From: Solirubrobacteraceae bacterium
GTDB lineage: Bacteria > Actinomycetota > Thermoleophilia > Solirubrobacterales > Solirubrobacteraceae
NCBI GenBank assembly: GCA_017744415.1
Contig: JAGIBJ010000063.1
Location: 1 to 46,277 of the forward strand
DNA length: 46,277 nucleotides
Direction of reading: 5' to 3'
Shown: piece after piece, positions 25,980-32,806 of the stretch
Layout: every line of letters starts with the position of its first letter
Position numbering within the stretch: the first letter of the stretch is position 1
Notes under the pieces: model-generated
Told to the model about the DNA's origin: nothing
Database searches by the model: none
Seen by the model: the letters and a program-made list of their open reading frames with translations, nothing else
Position numbers and translations under genes: made by a program

Positions 25980-25985
25980 TAGGCT
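25980..25985 (+). promoter_or_regulatory. Candidate -10 box for alpha/beta hydrolase
   Basis: TAGGCT, 6 nt before ATG 25992; no Shine-Dalgarno. Confidence 0.55.
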
Positions 25986-25991
25986 CGCGCC

Positions 25992-26834
25992 ATGGACAGC
26001 TTCCGGCGCGGCCCCTACACCTTCGATGTGATCGACCGCGGCCCCGCCGATGGCGAGGCGATCGTGCTGCTTCACGGTTTCCCGCAGGACGCGCAATCGT
26101 TCGACGGCATGCTCCCGGCGCTGCACGCTGCCGGCTACCGCACGCTCGCTCCGCTGCAGCGCGGGTATTCGCCAGGCGCTCGCCCGACGGAGCGCAGCGC
26201 CTACAAGGGCGGCGAACTCGCCGACGACATCATCGCGCTGCTCGACGGCGCTGGCCTGAAGTCGGCGCACATCGTCGGCCACGACTGGGGCGGAGGCGTC
26301 GCCTGGGGCCTCGCCTACCGCCGCCCGGAGCGCGTGCGGAGCCTCGTCTCGATCTCGACGCCGCACCCGCAGGCGCTGGTGAAGGCCGCTCCCAAGGGCC
26401 AGATTTTTCGGAGCTGGTACATGTTCGCGTTCCAGCTGCCGTGGGCGCCTGAGGCGTTCATCGGCCTCGGCGCCCGCCGCGGCGAGCTGGCCAAGAACCT
26501 CGAGAAGCAGGGCGTGCCCGCGGAGGCTGCCGCCAGGTACCAGGAGCGGATGCTCGATCCGCTCACCCGCCGCGGCTCGATCAACTGGTATCGCGGCCTG
26601 CCGCTCAGTCTCAAGGAGCCTGTCGGCCGGATTACCGTGCCGACCACGTACATCTGGAGCAACGGCGACACGTTCCTCGGCCGCGCCGCTGCGGAGCTCA
26701 CCGCGCGGTACGTCAGCGCCGACTACCGCTTCGCCGAGATCGACGGCGGCCACTTCCTCCCGGACGACCAACCCGACCTCATGGCCGAACTGGTGCTCGA
26801 ACGGGTGAGAAGCGCGGCGCCTGTCAGGGCCTGA
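25992..26834 (+). CDS. Alpha/beta hydrolase, epoxide-hydrolase-like
   Basis: 280 aa. The oxyanion motif HGFP is at 29-32 and the nucleophile elbow GHDWGG has Asp98 as nucleophile, as in epoxide hydrolases and haloalkane dehalogenases rather than serine esterases. The cap domain lies at about 130-210. Near the C-terminus are IWSNGDTFLG (acid) and DGGHFLPDD (catalytic His). Cytoplasmic. It converges on the PAP2 gene with 147 bp between stops; that gap shows no feature. Substrate unknown; a dehalogenase is less likely because the second halide-binding Trp cannot be located from this reading. Confidence 0.88.
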   Translation: MDSFRRGPYTFDVIDRGPADGEAIVLLHGFPQDAQSFDGMLPALHAAGYRTLAPLQRGYSPGARPTERSAYKGGELADDIIALLDGAGLKSAHIVGHDWGGGVAWGLAYRRPERVRSLVSISTPHPQALVKAAPKGQIFRSWYMFAFQLPWAPEAFIGLGARRGELAKNLEKQGVPAEAAARYQERMLDPLTRRGSINWYRGLPLSLKEPVGRITVPTTYIWSNGDTFLGRAAAELTARYVSADYRFAEIDGGHFLPDDQPDLMAELVLERVRSAAPVRA

Positions 26835-26981
26835 CGGCAGTGAGTGGCCGCCGGAGACTCGAAGCCTGACGGACCAACGAAGACCATCAGCCTTCACGTC
26901 CCCCGCCTGACAGCGCCGGACGACCGAGCTCGCGCTGACGATCCCCGACGGCCCGCCACCCAGCGAAGTCCGCCCATGGCC

Positions 26982-27602
26982 TCAGCGTCTGCGCCTGAGA
27001 GCGCCCGCAGGCGCGAGCAGCAGTGCCACGGCGAGGCCGACCGACAGGCCGGCGAGCACGTCGGTGGGGGAGTGGACGCTCAGGACCACGCGGCTGAGCG
27101 CGACGAGCACAGCGACCGAGGCCCCACCGGCGAGCAGCGCGGCGCGGTGCCGGGGCCAACGCGCCGCCAGCGCGAACGCGAGCGCCATCCACGCGGCGGC
27201 AGCCTGTGCCGAATGGCCCGACGGGTAGCCGCTGCCCGGCGCCCAGCTCGCCCACAGGTCCTCAGGAGGGCGGGCCCGCCCGACGTGCTCCTTGATCCAG
27301 CTGTTGAGGTTTGCCGCGATGAGGAGCGAGGCGAGCGGCCGCCACGCGAGGCGCCATGCGCCGGCTCCGAGCAGGAACGCGCCGGCGAGGATGGTTGCCG
27401 TGAGCGGCCAGCGGAACTGCCCGAAGTGCGTCGCGAACCGCATGAAGTCGACGAGCCAGTCCGGCCGGTGGGCGGCGATCCAAGCGATGATGTCGGCGTC
27501 GATCCCCGGCAGGAACGACGTCGACGTGACGATCCAGGCGCCCGCCGCCACCAGCACGAGAAGCCCGGCGGGGAGCCGGACCCTGTCGATCACGGCCTGC
27601 AC
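26982..27602 (-). CDS. PAP2-family membrane phosphatase
   Basis: 206 aa. The phosphatase signature is split over three motifs: KEHVGRARP, YPSGHS and SRVVLSVHSPTDVLAG, with the catalytic His in the last two. Five or six hydrophobic segments place it in the membrane (LLVLVAAGAWIVTS, LTATILAGAFLL, AAWMALAFALA, GGASVAVLVAL, VGLAVALLLAPAG). The family dephosphorylates phosphatidate, PGP or undecaprenyl pyrophosphate. The GTG start is 3 bp after the stop of the lipid-kinase gene, so the two are likely a lipid phosphorylation/dephosphorylation pair. Confidence 0.88.
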   Translation of the reverse strand: MQAVIDRVRLPAGLLVLVAAGAWIVTSTSFLPGIDADIIAWIAAHRPDWLVDFMRFATHFGQFRWPLTATILAGAFLLGAGAWRLAWRPLASLLIAANLNSWIKEHVGRARPPEDLWASWAPGSGYPSGHSAQAAAAWMALAFALAARWPRHRAALLAGGASVAVLVALSRVVLSVHSPTDVLAGLSVGLAVALLLAPAGALRRRR

Positions 27603-27605
27603 AGG

Positions 27606-28640
27606 TCAGGCGATGACGGTGAGCGCTCGCGGACGCACCGAGAAGCGCGCCTCGGTGAGGTCGGTCCAGTAGTCGCCGTCGAGCTGAATCGGCATCGGCC
27701 GGTCGCAGTGCACCGTCACCTCGGTCGAGGCCGGCAGGGTCCGGATCCGGGGGTGCCGGTCGGCGTCGGCTTTGGAGAGCGTGCGGTAGGTGAGCGCCGG
27801 CACGTCGATCCAGCGCAGCCCCTGTTGAAGCGCCGTGGCCTGGAGCGTGTGGCTCTCGAGGGTCACGTCGCGACCGATCGTCAGCGGACGCGGCCCGGCA
27901 TAGGTGTAGGCCTCGGCGTTCTGGATGATCGCCGTGATCGCCCGCGCCTCCTCGGTGCCCGACCTCACCGTGATCGACGCCTCCGCCCCGAAGTACTGGC
28001 TGCGAGCCGTACTCACGGCCTCGAGCCAAAACGCCGTCCACCGCAGCCGCTGCTTGCGCTCCACGTCGCCGTCGACGAGCTTCACGACCGCAGCATCAAG
28101 CCCAATGCCCGCCGTGAAGGCGAAGGGGCGGCCATTCACGTCGCCGAGATCGATCTGACGGCGCCGCCGGGCCGGATCGACGACGCGCCGGGCTGCCGCC
28201 GGGCCGCTGCCGCCCATCCCGAGGATCCGCGCGAGCACGCTGGCGCTCCCGCCGGGAAGATGTGCGAGGGCGACGTCGGTGCCCGCGATCGCCTGGATCG
28301 CCTCGTTCGTCGTCCCGTCGCCGGCGTACACCGCGACGAGTCCGACCCCGGCATCTACCGCCTCCTGAGCGAGGGTGGTCGCGTGGCCGCGCGCCTCGGT
28401 GATGCGGACGTCGACGGCGAACCGCTCGCCGAGGATCCGCTCGATCTCGCCGATGTGCTTCTGGTTGACCGTCGTGGCGATCGGATTGACGATCAGCATC
28501 GCCTGATCGGTGTGGAGCTCGGGCGAAGGCGCCTCGGGCTGGGCGACAGGATCAGATCCGGTCTCCCCGACAACAGCACTCGGAGGGTCGATCTCGTCGA
28601 CGCCGCCGCCGCTCTGCACCGGCCCGGAGCCCGGGATCAC
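27606..28640 (-). CDS. Diacylglycerol/lipid kinase family protein
   Basis: 344 aa from GTG 28640, which overlaps the corA stop (GTGA); GTG 28646 is the alternative. The kinase domain starts around residue 46 (MLIVNPIAT), with the nucleotide loop YAGDGTTNEA (family GGDGT with Gly to Ala) and LPGGSASVLARIL (LPxGTxND variant, Asn and Asp replaced). The C-terminal domain ends SVRPRALTVIA. The first 45 residues are a low-complexity Pro/Gly/Glu linker. The family phosphorylates diacylglycerol or related lipids. The loop changes raise some doubt about full kinase activity, though such variants are common in actinomycetes. Confidence 0.85.
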   Translation of the reverse strand: MIPGSGPVQSGGGVDEIDPPSAVVGETGSDPVAQPEAPSPELHTDQAMLIVNPIATTVNQKHIGEIERILGERFAVDVRITEARGHATTLAQEAVDAGVGLVAVYAGDGTTNEAIQAIAGTDVALAHLPGGSASVLARILGMGGSGPAAARRVVDPARRRRQIDLGDVNGRPFAFTAGIGLDAAVVKLVDGDVERKQRLRWTAFWLEAVSTARSQYFGAEASITVRSGTEEARAITAIIQNAEAYTYAGPRPLTIGRDVTLESHTLQATALQQGLRWIDVPALTYRTLSKADADRHPRIRTLPASTEVTVHCDRPMPIQLDGDYWTDLTEARFSVRPRALTVIA

Positions 28641-29647
28641 AACCACCCGCGCCTGCGGAAGATGCGGATCATCCCGACGAGCAGCACCACCATCACGCCC
28701 ACGATCACGTAGAACGCCGTGATCGACTGCTCGCCCGGGAGCCCCGTGTTCATGCCGAAGATCGACGCGACGAGGGTGAGCGGGAGGACGATCACCGAGA
28801 TCGAGGTGAGCACGAGGAGCACGTCGTTCGTGCGATGCGAGCTCACGGCCTCGTTGGTGCGCTCGAGTGCTTCGGCCACCTCTTTGAAGTTCTCGAGCAT
28901 GTCCCAGATCCGCTCCGACGCATCGTTGATGTCGTCGAAGTAGATGTCCATCTCACCGGTGACGTAGCGCTTGGTGCGCTCCAGGTCCTTCAGCGCGAGC
29001 CGCTGCGGCCGCACCACCTTGCGGAAGTTGATGATCTCCTGCTTGGCGTTGCTGATGTCTCGGACCGTGTCGGTGGAAGGGCCGTCGAAGATGTCCTCCT
29101 CGACCCGCTCGAGCTTGTTGCCGATCTTGCGCAGCATTGGGAACGAGGCATCGACGCAGGCATCGACGAGCTTGTAGAGCAGGAAGCCCGGGCCGCGGCC
29201 CATGAGGTCGTGGCGGGCCGTGTCCTTCCGCTGGCAGCGGTCGAACAGGTAGCTCAGCGGCTGGATCGGATCGTTCGGCAGCGTGATCACGTAGTCGGGC
29301 CCGATGAACATGTCGAGCTCGACGGCGTTCAGCCGGCCGACCGTCTTGTCGTACTGCGGGAAGTGCAGGACGATGAAGAGGTAGTCGTCGTACTCGTCGA
29401 CCTTCGGGCGCTGGTTGCGCGAGTAGATGTCCTCGTAGTCCAGCGCGTGGAACTGCGGAAAACGTTCCTCGAGCCACGCACGATCCGCCGACGTCGGCTT
29501 CTCGATGTGGATCCAGCGCAGACCGTCGCTCTCGACGATCTCAGCGCGTGCGGTGAGCTCCTCAGGCGGAGGTGACGGCGTGACGATGCGCCCGCGCGTG
29601 CGACGCGGCAGCGTGGGCCGCGTCGTGGGAATCAGGCTGCGGGCCAT
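28637..29647 (-). CDS. corA: CorA-family Mg2+ (Mg/Co) transporter
   Basis: 336 aa. A long N-terminal cytoplasmic alpha/beta domain (residues 30-180), the stalk helix, then two C-terminal helices. The selectivity signature GMN is in SIFGMNTGLPG between TM1 (LLVLTSISVIVLPLTLVASIF) and TM2 (FYVIVGVMVVLLVGMIRIF), and the C-terminus is basic (RRRGWL). CorA pentamers admit Mg2+ down its electrochemical gradient. It leads a minus-strand operon with a lipid kinase and PAP2 phosphatase; the kinase GTG overlaps its stop. Transcription probably starts near 29713, giving a leader of about 65 nt. Confidence 0.93.
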   Translation of the reverse strand: MARSLIPTTRPTLPRRTRGRIVTPSPPPEELTARAEIVESDGLRWIHIEKPTSADRAWLEERFPQFHALDYEDIYSRNQRPKVDEYDDYLFIVLHFPQYDKTVGRLNAVELDMFIGPDYVITLPNDPIQPLSYLFDRCQRKDTARHDLMGRGPGFLLYKLVDACVDASFPMLRKIGNKLERVEEDIFDGPSTDTVRDISNAKQEIINFRKVVRPQRLALKDLERTKRYVTGEMDIYFDDINDASERIWDMLENFKEVAEALERTNEAVSSHRTNDVLLVLTSISVIVLPLTLVASIFGMNTGLPGEQSITAFYVIVGVMVVLLVGMIRIFRRRGWL

Positions 29648-29719
29648 GACTAGGAGGCTCGTCGGTCGTCGGGAGTGCCATCGGAGGTGACGCAGGTGAA
29701 CGGCACCTGTGTGAGATGG

Positions 29720-29725
29720 AGTCTA
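29720..29725 (-). promoter_or_regulatory. Candidate -10 box for the corA operon
   Basis: TAGACT, minus strand, about 73 bp before ATG 29647. It shares the 304-bp divergent region with the SAM-riboswitch promoter. The leader (29713-29648) shows no recognised Mg-sensing element. Confidence 0.4.
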
Positions 29726-29774
29726 CCGGGGGTTTCGGCAGCCGAGGATGCATGGACGAGCGGAGCACCTTTGC

Positions 29775-29780
29775 TAGGGT
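29775..29780 (+). promoter_or_regulatory. Candidate -10 box for riboswitch-controlled thrC-like operon
   Basis: TAGGGT, with a weak TGGACG 16 bp upstream as -35. The transcript would start near 29787, 24 nt before the riboswitch P1 stem. Confidence 0.55.
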
Positions 29781-29810
29781 CAACCGCAGCGGTCCACGTG
29801 ACCGCGCAGA

Positions 29811-29898
29811 CACATCCAGAGGAGTGGAGGGACTGGCCCTATGAAGCTCCGGCAACCGCCGCCCCGCGCGGAGTAGGTGCCAATTCCAGAGAGATGTG
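29811..29898 (+). ncRNA. SAM-I (S-box) riboswitch
   Basis: The conserved S-box core is present: GTGGAGGGACTGGCCC (29824-29839), then ATGAAGC, CGGCAACC, and GGTGCCAATTCC (29876-29887). P1 is a perfect CACATC (29811-29816) with GATGTG (29893-29898). P3 is capped by the GC-rich CCGCC...GCGCGG loop. The class binds S-adenosylmethionine and usually turns expression off when it is plentiful. Downstream, GTGGCG (29896-29901) can pair with CGCCAC (29924-29929), and this hairpin shares bases with P1, so the two are mutually exclusive. GGAGG (29940-29944) is the start-site Shine-Dalgarno, so control of translation or early termination are both possible; no U-tract is seen. Confidence 0.92.
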
Positions 29899-29951
29899 GC
29901 GCAGGACTCTCACCCGGGAACCCCGCCACGAAGTCGGACGGAGGAACCCAT

Positions 29952-31205
29952 ATGAACGCGAAGAGCCTGACCTGCCGCGAGTGCGGCTTCGAATACCCCC
30001 TCGAGGCGCGTTACGTCTGCGAGAAGTGCTTCGGCCCCGTCGAGGTCGCCTATGACTTCTCCGCCTTGGCGAGCGGCGACAGCGAGTCGCTCAAGCGCCG
30101 CATCCAGGCCGGCCCGCAGAACATCTGGCGTTACGCCGACTTCCTCCCGGTCGACGCCCTCCCGCAGGGCCCGCACGCCGGCCTGCCCGTCGGCTCCACT
30201 CCGCTCGTGAAGGCCGACCGCCTCGCCGAGCGCCTCGGCATCGACGGCGAGGTGTGGGTCAAGAACGACGCCCACAACCCCACGCACTCCTTCAAGGACC
30301 GCGTCGTGGCCGTCGCCTCCGCCCGCGCGCGTGAGCTCGGGATGACGACCCTCGCGTGCGCGTCGACCGGCAACCTCGCCGGCGCCGTCGCCGCGCAGGC
30401 GGCCGCGCTCGGTCTCGAGAGCTACGTCTTCATCCCCAGCGACCTCGAGGAGCAGAAGATCCTCTCCACGGGGATCTACGGCACCAAGCTCGTGCGGGTG
30501 AAGGGCAACTACGACGACGTCAACCGCCTCTGCACCGAGCTCTCGGGGGAGCGCGACTGGGCGTTCGTGAACGTCAACGTCCGCCCGTACTACGCCGAGG
30601 GCTCCAAGACGCTCGCCTACGAGATCGCCGAGCAGCTCGATTGGCAATTGCCCGACCGGGTCGTCGCGCCGATCGCCTCCGGCTCGCTCTTCACCAAGCT
30701 CAAGAAGGGCTTCGGCGAGTGGATCGAGCTCGGCCTCATCGAGGGTGAGCAGCCCGCGATGTTCGGTGCCCAGGCCGCCGGCTGCTCGCCGGTCGCCACC
30801 GCCTACGCCGAGGGCAAGAACTTCATCAAACCGGTGAAGCCCGACACGATCGCCAAGAGCCTCGCCATCGGCAACCCTGCCGACGGGCCCTACGCCATCG
30901 ACGTCGCCAAGAACTCCGACGGCTCGATCGAGGCCGTCACCGACGACGAGATCCGCGCGGGCATCAAGCTCCTCGCGGAAACCACCGGCATCTTCACCGA
31001 GACGGCCGGTGGCGTCACCACCGCCACCCTCGCCAAGCTCGCCGCAGCCGGCAAGATCCCCGCCGGTGGCCGCACCGTCATCGTGATCACCGGCGACGGC
31101 CTCAAGACCCTCGACGCCGTCCGCGGCTCGTTCGAGAGCTACGAGGTCGAGCCGAAGCTCAGCGACTTCATCACCCACGTCGAGAACGAGGTCCTCGTCC
31201 CGTGA
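29952..31205 (+). CDS. Threonine-synthase-like PLP enzyme with N-terminal zinc ribbon, under SAM riboswitch
   Basis: 417 aa. An N-terminal rubredoxin-like ribbon has Cys8, Cys11, Cys23 and Cys26 (CREC, CEKC). The PLP domain follows, with Lys115 in NPTHSFKDR, STGNLAGAVAAQAA, PIASGSLFTK, and ETAGGVTTATL near the C-terminus. The family converts O-phosphohomoserine to threonine. ATG 29952 has GGAGG 7 nt upstream. Two context features do not fit plain threonine synthesis: a SAM-I riboswitch in the leader and an overlapping MoaD/ThiS-like carrier gene. By analogy with CysM/CysO, which load thiocarboxylate sulfur onto phosphoserine, this enzyme might make homocysteine from O-phosphohomoserine. That is inference; threonine synthesis remains the default annotation. 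Confidence 0.88.
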   Translation: MNAKSLTCRECGFEYPLEARYVCEKCFGPVEVAYDFSALASGDSESLKRRIQAGPQNIWRYADFLPVDALPQGPHAGLPVGSTPLVKADRLAERLGIDGEVWVKNDAHNPTHSFKDRVVAVASARARELGMTTLACASTGNLAGAVAAQAAALGLESYVFIPSDLEEQKILSTGIYGTKLVRVKGNYDDVNRLCTELSGERDWAFVNVNVRPYYAEGSKTLAYEIAEQLDWQLPDRVVAPIASGSLFTKLKKGFGEWIELGLIEGEQPAMFGAQAAGCSPVATAYAEGKNFIKPVKPDTIAKSLAIGNPADGPYAIDVAKNSDGSIEAVTDDEIRAGIKLLAETTGIFTETAGGVTTATLAKLAAAGKIPAGGRTVIVITGDGLKTLDAVRGSFESYEVEPKLSDFITHVENEVLVP

Positions 31206-31471
31206 GCACCATCAAGCTGCCCACCCAGCTCCGCGACGTCGCCGGCGGCAACGCCGAAGTCAGCGTCGAAGGCGACACCGTCGGCGCCGCCCTCGAGTCG
31301 CTCTTCGCCGAGTACGAGGAGCTCCGCGGCCGGATCACCGAGGACGGCGAGCTGCGCCGCTTCGTGAACGTCTACCTCGCTGGCGAAGACATCCGCTACC
31401 TCGACGGCCTCGAGACCCCGCTCCCCGCGGGCGCCGAGCTCACCATTCTCCCGGCGGTTGCGGGAGGCTGA
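31202..31471 (+). CDS. MoaD/ThiS-like sulfur-carrier protein
   Basis: 89 aa, beta-grasp ubiquitin-like fold: MSTIKLPTQLRDVAGG, a VGAALESLFAEYEELRGRI helix, then FVNVYLAGEDIRYLDGLETPL, and the end ELTILPAVAGG. The C-terminal Gly-Gly is the hallmark of carriers that are adenylated and converted to a thiocarboxylate. The layout resembles CysO, the sulfur donor for the mycobacterial cysteine synthase CysM. GTG 31202 overlaps the stop of the PLP enzyme (GTGA), so the two are made in step. There is no MoeB/ThiF-type activating enzyme or Mec-type protease in the window. Confidence 0.85.
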   Translation: MSTIKLPTQLRDVAGGNAEVSVEGDTVGAALESLFAEYEELRGRITEDGELRRFVNVYLAGEDIRYLDGLETPLPAGAELTILPAVAGG

Positions 31472-31501
31472 CACCGACTGAGCGTCCTATCGCGCCGCAG
31501 A

Positions 31502-31562
31502 TTCGCCGCCGTGGCTAGCGGGATAGGCCCTCTGGGGCCAGACCCCGAACAGAGGTGGCGAA
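31502..31562. terminator. Large stem-loop between convergent genes (terminator or REP-like)
   Basis: TTCGCC (31502-31507) can pair with GGCGAA (31557-31562). Inside, CCTCTG (31529-31534) pairs with CAGAGG (31550-31555) and GGG with CCC. It lies between the MoaD-like gene and the end of the LamG gene on the other strand. It has no T run on either strand, so a two-way terminator or a repeated palindrome are both possible. Confidence 0.4.
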
Positions 31563-31585
31563 GATGTAAGCGAGAGGATGCTCAG

Positions 31586-32806
31586 CTAGCCCAGGCCGCG
31601 AGCCAAGCGGTAGTGGTCGAGGATCTCTGCCGCCCCGAGTGAGCGGGCGTAGAGGGCGCCCTCGTCGATGGTGCCCGTGAGGTAGGTGCCGGACTCGTGT
31701 CCGCGGCCCCACCAGACGGTCGTCTGGCCGGTGAGCGTGTTGGTGGAGCAGCCGGTGCCGGTGGCGACGGAAGCCCCGTCGAGGTAGAGCGCGGTCGCGC
31801 CGGTGGCGCGCACGCGCGTAAACACGACGTGGTGCCAGTTGCCGTCGGTGAGCGCGCCGGCCGAGCTCCGCAGCACGGTGCCGGTGCCGCAGCCGGCGAC
31901 GATACGGCCGGTCGCGTCGACGGCGACGCCCCAGTCGCGGGTGCTGGCGGTGTTGCCGCTGTCGACGAGGCCGGCGCTGTCGGTCCAGCTCGTGCCGGCG
32001 CCCGAACCGCTCGTGGCGGAGCCCTTCACCCAGATCTCGGCAGACATGTCGGACGTGATCGCAGCAAGGCGGGCCGTGGTGACGTAGTCGGTGCCGCCGC
32101 CCAGCTGCACCGCGGTGTCGGTGGAGCCGATCAGCGCGCCTGCGACCTGCTTGGTCGGGGTGCCCGTGTAGGTGCCGGTGGCGGTGCCGCCAGAGCCCAG
32201 GTTCGGGGCGGTCGTGCCGGCGTCGTTGAAGCGGTAGTACTGCGAGAGGTTGGCCGTGGCCGCGCCACCGAACTCGCCGCGCAGGAGCCCGACGTACGAC
32301 CGGATGTTGTAGCTGAGGCCCGAGAGGGTGGTCGCGTCGCCGGTCGAGTTGGTGGCTCGCACCGACCACGCGCCGCTGGTGCCGGTCTCGAGCGGCACGT
32401 TCGCCGTTCGCGCCGCGGTGCGGTAGGCGAAGCCTGACCAAGGGCCGCCGCCGGTGAAGAGCGGGGCGGCCGAGGCGTTCTCGACACCGGTGAGATCCGC
32501 GGTGACGCTGGCGATGCCGGCCGTATCGGTCACCGACTGCACGCATGCGTAGTAGGTGGTGCCCTGGCGGATCGTCTCCGCTGGTGTCGCAGCCGAGCAA
32601 TCGCTGTTGGTCGTGATGCGCGTGCCGGTGATCACCGGGCGCGAGGCGACCGCGCGTGTGGTGAACGAGCTCGGGCCGTTGGAGGTGCTGGAGACGAACG
32701 CGGCGACGGCGGAGCCGGCGACGCAGCCGAGCAGCGCGAGCGCGACGAGGACGATCCGGGACTTGCGGGTCGCCATCGGTTGGGCCGCGCGGGAGCGAGG
32801 GGTCAT
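31586..32806 (-). CDS. Secreted LamG-domain protein (smaller)
   Basis: 406 aa. A signal region (KSRIVLVALALLGCVAGSAVAAFVSSTSN) resembles SipW-dependent signals, with an aromatic residue soon after the hydrophobic core and no normal AxA context. Residues 50-165 are an Ig-like/TasA-like beta region. Residues 190-400 are a LamG/concanavalin-like domain: LSQYYRFNDAG, MSAEIWVKGSA, DGNWHHVVFTRV, ALYLDGASVATG, GTIDEGALYARSLGAAEI. Such domains bind sugars or surface proteins. ATG 32806 overlaps the stop of the larger LamG gene (ATGA), so the two form an operon. ATG 32776 is a second possible start. Confidence 0.85.
   Translation of the reverse strand: MTPRSRAAQPMATRKSRIVLVALALLGCVAGSAVAAFVSSTSNGPSSFTTRAVASRPVITGTRITTNSDCSAATPAETIRQGTTYYACVQSVTDTAGIASVTADLTGVENASAAPLFTGGGPWSGFAYRTAARTANVPLETGTSGAWSVRATNSTGDATTLSGLSYNIRSYVGLLRGEFGGAATANLSQYYRFNDAGTTAPNLGSGGTATGTYTGTPTKQVAGALIGSTDTAVQLGGGTDYVTTARLAAITSDMSAEIWVKGSATSGSGAGTSWTDSAGLVDSGNTASTRDWGVAVDATGRIVAGCGTGTVLRSSAGALTDGNWHHVVFTRVRATGATALYLDGASVATGTGCSTNTLTGQTTVWWGRGHESGTYLTGTIDEGALYARSLGAAEILDHYRLARGLG

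Noticed and set aside
26844..28712. Plus-strand 622-codon open frame
   Set aside because: Antisense to PAP2 and lipid kinase genes; Arg/Gly/Asp-rich with no recognisable motif.
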